Source: Chloroflexota bacterium
GTDB lineage: Bacteria > Chloroflexota > Dehalococcoidia > UBA6926 > JACQUM01
Length of the DNA stretch: 11,219 bases
Assembly (NCBI GenBank): GCA_016210295.1
Contig: JACQUM010000052.1
Span: forward strand, 1 to 11,219
Reading direction: 5' to 3'
Shown one piece after another: positions 1 to 7,114 of this stretch (its first letter is position 1; every line of letters begins with the position of its first letter). Position numbers and translations under genes: made by a program. The notes under the pieces were generated by a model that was not told the DNA's origin, did not search any database, and saw only the letters and a program-made list of their open reading frames with translations.

Positions 1-345
1 ATTGCGGTGCTGCTGCTGCGCTTCAGCATCTCGCAGATGGACGTCCCCACCCGGCAGTCCTACGTCGTTGCCATCGTCGCGCCGGAGGAGCGGACGGCGG
101 CGGCGGGCCTCACCAGCCTGCCGCGGTACGCAACGCGGGCCTTCGGCCCCGTCGTCGGCGCGGCGCTCCTGCCCCTCTCTCCCGCCGGTCCGTTTCTGGC
201 GGGAGGGGGGCTCAAGGTTTTCTACGATCTGAGCCTCTACCTCCTCTTCCGAAAGGTGCGCCCGCCCGAGGAGGCCATGCGGGAGGCAGCCACCACCTCG
301 CCACCCCTCGACGATCCGCCTGCGGCGGACAGCCAGCGACCGTGA
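1..345 (+). CDS. MFS transporter, C-terminal fragment (5' end outside window)
   Basis: The reading frame is open from the first base and ends at TGA 343-345, so only the last 114 residues are visible and the start lies outside the window. The segment DVPTRQSYVVAIVAPEERTA, followed by AAAGLTSLPRYATRAFGP, is characteristic of the cytoplasmic loop and following helix in the second half of many bacterial MFS_1 drug or metabolite exporters. One or two hydrophobic helices follow, then a charged, Pro-rich cytoplasmic tail ending in SQRP. The protein should be an inner-membrane proton-driven transporter, but the substrate cannot be inferred. The next gene on the same strand, 197 nt downstream, is also an MFS protein. 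That gap contains a possible promoter, so the two need not be co-transcribed. Family assignment is fairly secure; which exporter subgroup it belongs to is not. Confidence 0.85.
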   Translation: MAVLLLRFSISQMDVPTRQSYVVAIVAPEERTAAAGLTSLPRYATRAFGPVVGAALLPLSPAGPFLAGGGLKVFYDLSLYLLFRKVRPPEEAMREAATTSPPLDDPPAADSQRP

Positions 346-406
346 CCTCACCAAGGGGAAGCATCTCCATCGCCTTCCGAGAGGAGCAGCGGCTGGCGAA
401 GGTTCG

Positions 407-435
407 TTGACCCGCCAACAGGCTTCGGATACCAT
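407..435 (+). promoter_or_regulatory. Candidate sigma-70 promoter for the MFS_3 gene
   Basis: TTGACC at 407-412 (five of six consensus bases) lies 17 nt from TACCAT at 430-435 (four of six). Transcription would start near 442, leaving a leader of about 100 nt before the ATG at 543. The position is sensible, in the gap between two same-strand transporter genes. The -10 box is weak and this is a consensus match only. I see nothing else clear in the 346-542 gap. Confidence 0.35.
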
Positions 436-542
436 ATGTCTGATTGCCCGAAGTATAAGCGGTCCTCATAGTCCAGAGGAGGCCCTCTCGCTCTCTCCCG
501 GCCGCTTTCTTCCCCCGGGAACGAGAGTAGAGGACAACACGT

Positions 543-1781
543 ATGTCAGCGTCCGCCCCGAGCCTCCAGCGAGAGACTGGCTGTCTCCGCACCTTCTCCG
601 CGCTCCGTAATCCGGGCTTCCGGGCCTACTGTGTCGCGCTGGTCTTCTTCTTCGCCGGCATCCAGATGCAGATGCTGGCCCAGGGCTGGCTGGTCTACGC
701 CCTCACCGGCTCCTCCTTCATGTTGGGGATCGTCACCTCGATGTGGAGTGTGGCCATCTTTCTCTTCTCCCTCTTCGGGGGCGTCATCGCCGACCGGGTG
801 GAGAAGCGAGACCTTCTTGTCTGGACCCAGGTGGGTATCACTCTCACAGGCGCCGCCGTCGCCCTCCTCGTCGTCACCGGGACTGTCCAGGTCTGGCATC
901 TGGTTGTGGCATCCTTCGCTCAGGGAACGATCCTCGCCTTTCACTTCCCCGCTCGTCAGTCCTTGATCCCCGAGCTCGTGGGCGATGAGAGGACCATGAA
1001 CGCCAACGCTCTGACGAACGCCGCCTTCAGCATCGCCGGAATCGTTATGCCGGCAATCGCCGGATACCTGGTCACTCTAATCCAGGTCGGTGGCGTCCTT
1101 GCCCTGGTCGTCCTCGCCTTCGGCCTTACCATTGCCGGCTACCAGCTCCTGCCGCGCACGGGCACGACCAACGATGCACCGCGTCCCGTCGTCCAGGAGC
1201 TCACCGGTGGGCTGGACTATGCCTGGAGGGAAAAGAACATCCTCAGCCTCCTCATCCTTTCCCTGATCCCCGTCCTTTTCGTCTGGCCCTTCCAAACGCT
1301 TCTGCCGGCCTTCACGGTGACCGTCCTGGGAGTCGGCGCGGGGACATTGGGCCTGCTGATGTCCGCCTACGGCGTGGGTTCCTTCGTAGGAGCCATTGTC
1401 GTCGCCTCTTCGGGCGACTTCCGCCGAAAGGGCCTGGCGACCCTCGTTCTCGGCATAGGGTCCGGGGCCAGCTTGGGCCTCTTCGCCCTTTCTCAGGGCC
1501 TGCCCCTCGCCTTGACGGCCCTATTCCTGATGGGGCTCTTCGGGATCCCTTACCTGGCGGTGAACACGACCATGCTCCAGGTGATGGTGCCGCCCGCGGT
1601 ACGGGCACGGGTGATCAGTCTCACCATGATGACCTTGGGCCTCATGCCCTTAGGCGCCCTTCCCCTGAGCGCCCTGGCCGACGCTGCCGGCGTCTCTGTG
1701 GCCTTCATGACGGCGGCCCTTTTGCTTCTCGGGGCCACAGGGGCTATCTTCCTGCTCCGCCGCAGCCTGCTCTCCCTGTAG
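543..1781 (+). CDS. MFS transporter, MFS_3 (EntS-like exporter) family
   Basis: This is a 412-residue, very hydrophobic protein with about 12 predicted membrane helices, the usual MFS length. The N-terminal part FSALRNPGFRAYC, then a helix ending in QMQMLAQGWLVYALTGSS, is the typical opening of the MFS_3 group that includes the enterobactin exporter EntS. MFS motif A appears as GGVIADRVEKRD (residues 79-90). The conserved loop FHFPARQSLIPELVGDE (about 133-149), followed by NANALTNAAF, is diagnostic of the same group. A longer cytoplasmic linker between helices 6 and 7 lies around residues 203-232. The start is ATG 543, preceded by AGAGG at 529-533 with 9 nt spacing. Export of a small hydrophobic or siderophore-like compound is known for relatives; the actual substrate is unknown. 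The neighbouring 5' gene is a second MFS exporter. The gene ends convergently to the sbcC-like operon, with repeats between. Confidence 0.9.
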   Translation: MSASAPSLQRETGCLRTFSALRNPGFRAYCVALVFFFAGIQMQMLAQGWLVYALTGSSFMLGIVTSMWSVAIFLFSLFGGVIADRVEKRDLLVWTQVGITLTGAAVALLVVTGTVQVWHLVVASFAQGTILAFHFPARQSLIPELVGDERTMNANALTNAAFSIAGIVMPAIAGYLVTLIQVGGVLALVVLAFGLTIAGYQLLPRTGTTNDAPRPVVQELTGGLDYAWREKNILSLLILSLIPVLFVWPFQTLLPAFTVTVLGVGAGTLGLLMSAYGVGSFVGAIVVASSGDFRRKGLATLVLGIGSGASLGLFALSQGLPLALTALFLMGLFGIPYLAVNTTMLQVMVPPAVRARVISLTMMTLGLMPLGALPLSALADAAGVSVAFMTAALLLLGATGAIFLLRRSLLSL

Positions 1782-1807
1782 CGGAGAGCCCTTTTCGGCG
1801 AGCTTCT

Positions 1808-2003
1808 CTAGTGTGGTGTCCCTGAAGTTCGCAATTAAACTCACGTCGGACTGTCATTGCGAGGCCTGATGGTTCGAGGTTCTCACCACAGGCTCTGGAG
1901 GGGCGTGGCGCTCTCCGCTCTCCCCGCCAGATTGCTTCGTCGTCTCGCCAGGCGGGACTCCTCGCAATGACAATTTGGGTCCTTTTCGGGGACACTCCAC
2001 TAG
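1808..2003. mobile_element. MITE-like palindromic element with nested inverted repeats (element A)
   Basis: The 196-bp segment is bounded by imperfect terminal inverted repeats: CTAGTGTGGTGTCCCTGAA at 1808-1826 and TTCGGGGACACTCCACTAG at 1985-2003, which match at 16 of 19 positions as reverse complements. Inside them is a second, perfect 13-bp inverted repeat: TGTCATTGCGAGG at 1852-1864 against its complement at 1960-1972. The TCATTGCGAGGAG core next to a GAAGCAATCTGG-type sequence (complement near 1929-1939) is, as far as I recall, a widespread short dispersed repeat in bacterial intergenic DNA. There is no credible ORF, so it would be non-autonomous. It lies directly after the MFS_3 stop, in a convergent gap where it may form a hairpin in transcripts from either side. 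Confidence 0.6.
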
Positions 2004-2160
2004 CAGGCTGATGAAGAATGGGGAGTGCGGAGGGGCGAAGCCCCCTCTGGCGTGGTCCTAGAGCCTGCCCTGAGCGAAGCGAAGGATGTCCCCCAGTTCT
2101 TTTATTTCTTCCCCCTCTCCCGAAGGGAGAGGGGGAAACAGGGGGTGAGGGCTCCCCTCC
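2001..2160. repeat. Degenerate copy of a second palindromic element family (element B)
   Basis: Beginning at the TAG that also ends element A, the sequence TAGCAGGCTGATGAAGAA, then a GGGGAGT and a GAGGGGCGAAGCCCC hairpin (2032-2045), parallels the reverse complement of the element at 10981-11136. Further on, TGTCCCCCA (near 2088) and the stretch running into the CCCCCTCTCCC hairpin match the other element in the same order. The 2109-2137 hairpin is perfect: 13-bp arms with a GAA loop. An extra block around 2061-2086 (CCTGCCCTGAGCGAAGCGAA) is absent from the other copy and looks like a further small repeat inserted here. The far terminal repeat is not recognisable, so the copy is probably truncated; the right boundary is approximate. 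The rest of the gap to 2184 shows nothing clear. Confidence 0.5.
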
Positions 2161-2184
2161 GACGCCTAAGTCTAAGGGGTATCT

Positions 2185-2265
2185 TCATGCGCAAGGATCG
2201 TAGATAGCAGCCCGAAGGGCTACCTTGAACTCGCCGTAGGCGGGGTTGCGGGCGAATTCCAGCAC
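2185..2265 (-). other. Tiny ORF or gene remnant after sbcC-like gene
   Basis: A GTG at 2265, 4 nt after the stop codon of the sbcC-like gene, opens a 26-codon frame ending at TGA 2187-2185. Its product contains EFARNPAYGEFKVALRAA, which reads like ordinary protein rather than the Arg/Pro-rich text of antisense frames in GC-rich DNA. It could be a small translated peptide, or the surviving start of a gene cut off by element B, which lies immediately beyond. There is no strong Shine-Dalgarno of its own, and I do not recognise a family. Low confidence. Confidence 0.2.
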
Positions 2266-2269
2266 CCCG

Positions 2270-4843
2270 CTACCGCACCAGGCGGAACGTGGAGCCCGCC
2301 TCCGTCTTCTCCACCTCGATGCGCACGTCGAACAGCTCCTTGATCTCTTGCATGTGGGTGATCACCAGGATGAGGGGGAAGTCCTCCCGCACCACGCCGA
2401 TGGCCTCCACCAGCCGCTCCCGCCCCAGGGCGTCCTGAGTGCCGAACCCCTCGTCCATGAAGAGGACGGAGAGGGGCGCCCCGGCTCGCCGCGCCAGAAG
2501 CTTGGAGAGGGCGACGCGCAGCGCGAAGTTGATGCGGAAAGCCTCGCCGCCGCTGAAAAGCTCGTAGGGTCGCGTTCCCCACTCGTCCCCGACCGCGACC
2601 TCCAGGGTCTCCTGCGTCTCTCCGCCCCGCGTCAGGCGCTGCGTCTCCAGGCGCACGTGCATCCGGTTGTCCGTCATCCGCGCCAGGAGCGCGTTGGCCT
2701 CCTCCTCCAGCTCCGGAAGGGCCGTCTCGATGAGGAGGGCCTGGACCCCCTTCTTGCCAAAGGCCGTAGCGAGCTCATCGAAGACCGCCTTCTCCTCCGC
2801 CCGACGCACGGCCTCCCGCACCTGGGCGTCCCTCTCCGCCCGGCGCCGCACGAGATGCTCTAGCTCGGCCTGAAGGCGAGCGAGCTCCTTGCCCTCCTGC
2901 TCCTCCCTCCGCCGAAGGGCCTCCACCTCCGTTCGCAGCGCGGACACCTGTCCCTCCAGAGCGGGCAGCCCGGCCACGGCCTCCTCCAGCGATCTCTTCT
3001 CGCGCCTTTCTTCCACAAGCCGCCCCTCGAGATCGACGACGCGCGTCTCCGTCTCGGCAAGAGAGGCTTCGTCGCGGGACAGTCCGCCTATAGCGGACTG
3101 GATGGCCTGCCAGTCCGCGTCCCATCTCTCCAGCGCCTCGGCCTCCGCCGAGGCGCTCCGATGGGCCTGGAGGTCGTATTCCAGAGCGGCGATGTCGGTC
3201 TCGATCTCCCGCAAGGCCCTCCCTTCCTCCGGCGCGAAGGTGCCGTTCTCTAGCCGCTGGCGAAGCGAAACGAGGGCCGGCGCCAGGTCCCGGGCCTGTT
3301 CCGTTGCCTTCTCCGCGCGCTCCTTCTCCTGCCCCAGCGCCCCTGCCTGCTCCCGCAGGGTCTCCCGGCTCTTCCGCAGCCGAGACTCCTCCTGGCGCGC
3401 GCTCGCCACCGTCTGGTTCAGGCTGTGGCGTTCCTGGTTCAGAGCGCGCGAGCCCTCCTCCAGCTCCCTCTGGACATCCCCCTGGCGCTCCGCGTAGTGC
3501 GCTTTGACCTCCTCCAGACCGTGCTCTCCCAGCTCCGTGCCGCACAGAGGGCACCGCGCCCCGCCTCCGCCAACTCCCAAGAACTCCTGGCGCTCCCTCA
3601 GCTCCTGCATCTCCTTGCCCAGCCGTTTGAGGGTCTCTTCAAGGAGCCGGACATTCGTAGCCATCCGCTGGACTTCGGCTTTGCCCGACTCCAGGACCTC
3701 TTCCTCCTTCTCCAGTGCTGCACGCTGGGCCGAGAACTCCTCCAGGAGGGCAGCCAGCGCTCCGGCGCGGGCCGCCTCCCTCTGGCTGTCCTCCAGCTCC
3801 TTCGCCAGGCGGGCCTCCTCCCGGAGAAGAGAGGAGCGCGCCTCTTGCCAGAGCCCCTCGATCTCTCCCCGACGCTGAAGCAGCTCCGCGTACCGGCTCG
3901 CTTTCTCGCCGAGGGCCGCCGCTCGCGTCCGGGCCGCCTGGAAGGCGGCATACCCAGCCTCGATCTCCTGTCTCCGAGCGACCAGCGCCTTCGTCTGCGC
4001 AAGCCGCTCCCGCGCCTCCGCCTGGCGCCTCTGCTGGTCCGCTCGCTCTCCTTCGAGTCTCTGGACGTCCGTCTTCATTCTCGCCAGCATCTCGCTCTGC
4101 ACACGCAGACGAGCAGCCTGCTCCTCCCGCTCGCGCAAGGATGACTCCCGCTGCCCGACGCTCTGCCGTAGAGCCTGAAGGGCCTTCCCCTTCGGCTCCA
4201 CCTGGCCCTGGAGCGCGGCCTCCCCCTCCATCTCCCGCTCCAAGCTTTCGACATACTTGTGGATGGCGTCTGTGGCGTTCTCCCGGGCCCGTGCCTCCTC
4301 TCGGGCCCTCTCCGCCAAGACGTCGTACCTGCCCAGCCGGAGGATGTCCCCCAGAACCTCCTTCCGCTCCGCCGGTCGCTTCGTGGTGAAGCGGTCCGCC
4401 TGGCCCTGGAGGAGAAAGGCCGAGTTGACGAAGGTCTCGTAGTCGAGGCCGATGGTCTCCCGGATCCTCTCCTCCGTCTCCCGTATCGTGACTCCATCTA
4501 AGGGGTGGGAGCCGTCCTCACCGAGGAGGAGGAAGTGGAGGGACGTCTGCCCGGAGCGCTTCTTGCCCCGCGGTCGGGCGTGACGGCGGACGATGCGGTA
4601 GCGGGCCTCGGCCACCTGGAAATCCAGCTCCACGGCCATCTCCGCGGCGCCCTGCGTCACCAGATCGTCGTCGGGGGCTCGCGCTTCGCCCCACAGGGCC
4701 CACGTGACCGCCTCCAGGAGGGCCGTCTTCCCATGGCCGTTGTTCCCCGCCAGACAGGCGACGCGGAGCCCCTCCAGCTCCAGGGTCGGCTGGCGGCCCC
4801 GATACGGCATGAAGTTCTCGACGTTCAGGCGGAGAGGAAGCAT
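2270..4843 (-). CDS. sbcC: SbcC/Rad50-like SMC-type ATPase
   Basis: The protein has 857 residues, shorter than E. coli SbcC (about 1,050). The N-terminal ATPase half has Walker A GNNGHGKT (residues 33-40) and a Q-loop around FLLQGQ (143-148). Two long coiled-coil arms rich in Glu, Arg, Leu and Ala (about 175-420 and 445-690) are separated by a zinc hook CPLC (Cys431, Cys434), through which Rad50 family arms dimerise. The C-terminal ATPase half has the ABC signature FSGGEAFR (763-770), Walker B VLFMDEGFG (793-801) with catalytic Glu798, and a His switch in VITHMQEI (His830). All expected motifs are present, so the ATPase should be active. In the family, SbcC/Rad50 gates the SbcD/Mre11 nuclease at DNA ends and hairpins. 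Here no SbcD is adjacent; the upstream partner is a beta-CASP metallo-beta-lactamase protein 13 nt away. ATG 4843 is chosen because a strong AGAGGAGG precedes it by 7 nt. The gene symbol reflects family, not proven orthology. Confidence 0.92.
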   Translation of the reverse strand: MLPLRLNVENFMPYRGRQPTLELEGLRVACLAGNNGHGKTALLEAVTWALWGEARAPDDDLVTQGAAEMAVELDFQVAEARYRIVRRHARPRGKKRSGQTSLHFLLLGEDGSHPLDGVTIRETEERIRETIGLDYETFVNSAFLLQGQADRFTTKRPAERKEVLGDILRLGRYDVLAERAREEARARENATDAIHKYVESLEREMEGEAALQGQVEPKGKALQALRQSVGQRESSLREREEQAARLRVQSEMLARMKTDVQRLEGERADQQRRQAEARERLAQTKALVARRQEIEAGYAAFQAARTRAAALGEKASRYAELLQRRGEIEGLWQEARSSLLREEARLAKELEDSQREAARAGALAALLEEFSAQRAALEKEEEVLESGKAEVQRMATNVRLLEETLKRLGKEMQELRERQEFLGVGGGGARCPLCGTELGEHGLEEVKAHYAERQGDVQRELEEGSRALNQERHSLNQTVASARQEESRLRKSRETLREQAGALGQEKERAEKATEQARDLAPALVSLRQRLENGTFAPEEGRALREIETDIAALEYDLQAHRSASAEAEALERWDADWQAIQSAIGGLSRDEASLAETETRVVDLEGRLVEERREKRSLEEAVAGLPALEGQVSALRTEVEALRRREEQEGKELARLQAELEHLVRRRAERDAQVREAVRRAEEKAVFDELATAFGKKGVQALLIETALPELEEEANALLARMTDNRMHVRLETQRLTRGGETQETLEVAVGDEWGTRPYELFSGGEAFRINFALRVALSKLLARRAGAPLSVLFMDEGFGTQDALGRERLVEAIGVVREDFPLILVITHMQEIKELFDVRIEVEKTEAGSTFRLVR

Positions 4844-4850
4844 GGCATGG

Positions 4851-4858
4851 CCTCCTCT
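4851..4858 (-). promoter_or_regulatory. Ribosome binding site of sbcC-like gene overlapping upstream stop
   Basis: On the - strand AGAGGAGG occupies 4858-4851, 7 nt before the ATG at 4843. Its first two bases are shared with the TAG stop (4859-4857) of the upstream gene. This arrangement implies translational coupling: ribosomes ending on the first gene are placed to re-initiate on the second, favouring matched expression of the two products. A second ATG at 4848 is out of frame and too close to the site. Confidence 0.6.
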
Positions 4859-6479
4859 AAGGCAAGCTCAGGCCCACTCCCCAGCGGGGCTCTCGTACCT
4901 GAATGGGCTCTTTGGAAAGGTTCTCCACATAGAACCCGGGGTTCTGGGTGTGCACCGGAACGAGGAGCCGGGGACGGATCTCCTTCACCACCTCCAGCAG
5001 GTCCTCTGCGGGGGCGTGGCCGGAGGCGTGGAACCCCTCCTCCCCGGGTGAGATCTCCCACCCCCCATCGCCACGGCGGCGGGGGAGCCCCAAAGAGCGC
5101 AGGCCGAACCGGTCCAGCCAGTGGCGGAGCCGGTCGATGTCGTACCCCTGCTCCTCGTCGTACACCTCGGAGGCGGAGTAGATGTAGAGGCCCCCCTGGG
5201 GCTCGATGTCCACCAGGTTGTCGATGTCCCAGAAGCTGAAACAGAGGAGATAGTCGCCGGGGCTGGCCTTGATCTCCTTCGAGCCGACGAAGAGGCGCCT
5301 GTACTTCTCTCGGACCGTCTTCTCCCAAGTGCTGTCCCGCGCCCGGAGCTCGTCATAGATCAGGAGGCCGTCCATCTCCGAGAGGCTGGGCATCTGGTGC
5401 CAGGCGTGGCGCATGGCGTCGAGGAGGTAGGCATCCTTTGTGGTGACCACCAGGGCCCGGCCGCTCGCCTCGGCCACCTGATAGAAGGTGACCAGCCGCT
5501 CGATGTTCCTGGGCCCGAAGTCGGCAATGACCAGTCCCTCTTCACCGCGAACGGCTTGCAGACAGTGCTCCAGGACCTCCTCCTCCGTCACGCGCCTCTC
5601 CGCCGGCTTCGTGCGTGTCCCCTCGCAGACGAGAGCAACCGGATGCAAGGCCTGGGCCGCCTCCAGGAACTCCCGGACCAGCCCCTGCTGGCTCCCGTGA
5701 CGGCGTATATCCCCCGTGTAGACGATCCACCCCGCCGAGGTCTCCACAGCGAAGGCCGTCGCCCCCAGGATCGAGTGGTCGACGGGGAAATGTCGGAGAC
5801 GGAACCCAGGGATGGAGCCGTACTGGGGGAGGACATCGGGCGCGACGCGCTGGACCCTGGTGCGCGGCCCCAGAGGCACCGCGTCCCAGAAGGCCAGGGC
5901 CTCGGCGTGCGGAGCCACAGGCTCGCCCGGGGGCGCGACGGAGTCGTTCTGAGTGAGGAGAAACGTAAAAGGACGCTGGGAGCGTGGCCCCTCGATGCCC
6001 AGATACCCGCCCTCTTTGGCCGTCCGGCTCCCAAAGTAGGCCAGCTCCTTCTCGAAGTCCGTCGGGGAGGTATCCTGCAGCGCCTTGGCGATAACAGAGG
6101 TGATGAGGCTGGCGTAGACACGGACGTCTGGCCGGAGGAAGGAGACATAGCCGCAGTGGTCCAGGTGAGCGTGGCTGACCACGACCCCGGTGACGCCCTC
6201 CAGCCGGCGGTACCCTGGCCGCTCCTTGAACCGCTCCCACAGCCCCTGGAACGGCTCCAGGTCCCGGCGATACAGGCCCTCCAGAGGCGGAAGCAGCCCC
6301 AGCGTCAGCAGGTCCAGGAGCCCTGTGCCTGGCCGCGGCTTCAGGTACTCCTCGTAGTAGAGGTTCCGCGTCGCGTACGGCGTCCCGAAGTCAAGGAACA
6401 GGCGGTCTTCCCCGTCCTCCACGAGGACCTGGTTGCCACCGACCATGCCCGCGCCGCCGTAGACCGTGAGAGCGACCAT
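4857..6479 (-). CDS. Metallo-beta-lactamase/beta-CASP family nuclease-like protein (RNase J-related)
   Basis: The 540-residue protein opens with VYGGAGMVGGNQ, resembling the GG-x-G-E-I-G-x-N opening of RNase J and other beta-CASP enzymes. Metal-binding motif 2 is intact as SHAHLDH (His103, His105, Asp107, His108). Later come PVDHS (His235, motif 3) and YTGD (Asp257, motif 4). The beta-CASP part follows: CEGTR (Glu286, motif A), HASGH (His484-His488, motif B) and VPVHT (His510, motif C). All ligands of a two-metal phosphodiesterase are therefore visible. Relatives are 5' exonucleases or endonucleases on RNA (RNase J, CPSF) or DNA (SNM1/Artemis). An insertion of about 60 residues (roughly 38-97) before motif 2 is unlike compact RNase J. 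The RNase J C-terminal dimerisation domain is not obvious. The start ATG 6479 has GAGG 7 nt upstream. It is first in an operon with the SbcC-like gene, which suggests a DNA-end role rather than mRNA decay; this is inference. Confidence 0.9.
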   Translation of the reverse strand: MVALTVYGGAGMVGGNQVLVEDGEDRLFLDFGTPYATRNLYYEEYLKPRPGTGLLDLLTLGLLPPLEGLYRRDLEPFQGLWERFKERPGYRRLEGVTGVVVSHAHLDHCGYVSFLRPDVRVYASLITSVIAKALQDTSPTDFEKELAYFGSRTAKEGGYLGIEGPRSQRPFTFLLTQNDSVAPPGEPVAPHAEALAFWDAVPLGPRTRVQRVAPDVLPQYGSIPGFRLRHFPVDHSILGATAFAVETSAGWIVYTGDIRRHGSQQGLVREFLEAAQALHPVALVCEGTRTKPAERRVTEEEVLEHCLQAVRGEEGLVIADFGPRNIERLVTFYQVAEASGRALVVTTKDAYLLDAMRHAWHQMPSLSEMDGLLIYDELRARDSTWEKTVREKYRRLFVGSKEIKASPGDYLLCFSFWDIDNLVDIEPQGGLYIYSASEVYDEEQGYDIDRLRHWLDRFGLRSLGLPRRRGDGGWEISPGEEGFHASGHAPAEDLLEVVKEIRPRLLVPVHTQNPGFYVENLSKEPIQVREPRWGVGLSLP

Positions 6480-6499
6480 CCTTCTCCCTCGCGCCTCTC

Positions 6500-6529
6500 A
6501 TCATAGCGACGCCTCAGACGCTCTGTCAC
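6500..6529 (-). promoter_or_regulatory. Promoter of the beta-CASP/sbcC operon
   Basis: On the - strand GTGACA (6529-6524, five of six to TTGACA) is followed after 18 nt by TATGAT (6505-6500, five of six to TATAAT). Transcription would begin near 6493, giving a leader of only about 14 nt that carries the GAGGGAG ribosome site before ATG 6479. It lies just beyond the intrinsic terminator of the thiolase operon, so it defines an independent transcription unit. Confidence 0.55.
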
Positions 6530-6575
6530 CCTGGCCTTCGCATCTCCTTGACCGAGCGCCACGCTAAGACAAAAC

Positions 6576-6605
6576 AAAGGGGGAGGCCTTTCGGCCTCCC
6601 CCTTT
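6576..6605 (-). terminator. Intrinsic terminator of the thiolase/DUF35 operon
   Basis: A perfect 13-bp stem, AAAGGGGGAGGCC at 6576-6588 against GGCCTCCCCCTTT at 6593-6605, has a 4-nt loop. On the - strand it is followed by GTTTTGTC, so the run TTTGTTTT forms the U-rich tail. It starts 20 nt after the TAG of the DUF35 gene and precedes the promoter of the next operon, exactly where a terminator is needed. Confidence 0.85.
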
Positions 6606-6624
6606 GATAGTCCGAAAAGGCTCT

Positions 6625-7083
6625 CTACGCCTTCTTCTGGGGGCGAGGCCGAAACCGTGGGATCGCTATCCCCTGTCCCGCCACATTCTCAAACACCGCC
6701 TCCACCACCATCCCCACCTTCACTTCCTTCGGGTCGATCCCCACCACGTTGCTCCACACCCGCACCCCTTCGTCTAGCTCGATGATCCCCAGCACGAAGG
6801 GCACCTCCTCCGCATACCCCGGCCCTCCACCCTGGTACGTGATCGTGTAGCTGTACACCTTCCCGTACCCGCTCCCCCGGATCCACACCGTGTTGCTCGA
6901 CAGGCAGTGCGGACACACGTTCTGCGGCGGATAGTGGAACTGCTTGCAGCTCGAACACCGCTTCAACATGTACTCCCGCCGCGCCGCCGCCTCCCAGAAA
7001 GGCCGCGTCTCCGGCTCCAACACCGGCAACGGCTTCTTGTACGGCTGTGGCTGCTGTGGCTGCTGTGGCTGCTGCGTCGTCAT
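6625..7083 (-). CDS. DUF35 Zn-ribbon/OB-fold protein, thiolase partner
   Basis: The 152-residue protein has a Gln/Pro-rich N-terminus (residues 4-14), a rubredoxin-like zinc ribbon with Cys43-x2-Cys46 and Cys57-x2-Cys60, and an OB-fold acyl-CoA-binding domain (about 70-145) carrying the typical GSGYGKVYSYTI and PFVLGIIELDEGVRVWSNV segments. DUF35 proteins are established partners of thiolase-superfamily enzymes: the archaeal thiolase/HMG-CoA synthase complex, PhlACB, BbsAB of anaerobic toluene degradation, and the ChsH2 domain that binds the Ltp2 aldolase. It is the last gene of an operon behind three thiolase-fold paralogs and probably serves one or all of them. The frame stays open upstream into the preceding gene, but ATG 7083 is clearly the start: it is preceded by GGAGGAGAGGGAG, and the Zn-ribbon family begins shortly after. 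Length is normal for the family. There is one DUF35 gene for three paralogs. Confidence 0.92.
   Translation of the reverse strand: MTTQQPQQPQQPQPYKKPLPVLEPETRPFWEAAARREYMLKRCSSCKQFHYPPQNVCPHCLSSNTVWIRGSGYGKVYSYTITYQGGGPGYAEEVPFVLGIIELDEGVRVWSNVVGIDPKEVKVGMVVEAVFENVAGQGIAIPRFRPRPQKKA
7046..7072. repeat. Three perfect 9-bp tandem units inside the DUF35 gene
   Basis: TGTGGCTGC is repeated three times in phase with the reading frame and encodes the QQPQQPQQP segment at the N-terminus of the DUF35 protein. Units of nine bases can expand or contract without frameshift. The encoded tail is probably disordered. Confidence 0.8.
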
Positions 7084-7114
7084 CTCCCTCTCCTCCCTCC
7101 GTGTTTCTTTCTCG

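Noticed and set aside
212..592. 126-codon - strand frame across the gap between the two MFS genes.
   Set aside because: It overlaps the ends of both + strand transporter genes, is Arg/Gly/Pro-rich, and shows no family resemblance.
2018..2207. Two overlapping + strand frames of about 60 codons.
   Set aside because: They lie within the palindromic element B and consist of translated hairpin repeats.
3425..5239. Long + strand frames opposite the sbcC-like and beta-CASP genes (3425-4144, 4505-5239 and similar).
   Set aside because: The opposite strand encodes every ATPase and nuclease motif expected. These frames have no motif and only reflect high GC.
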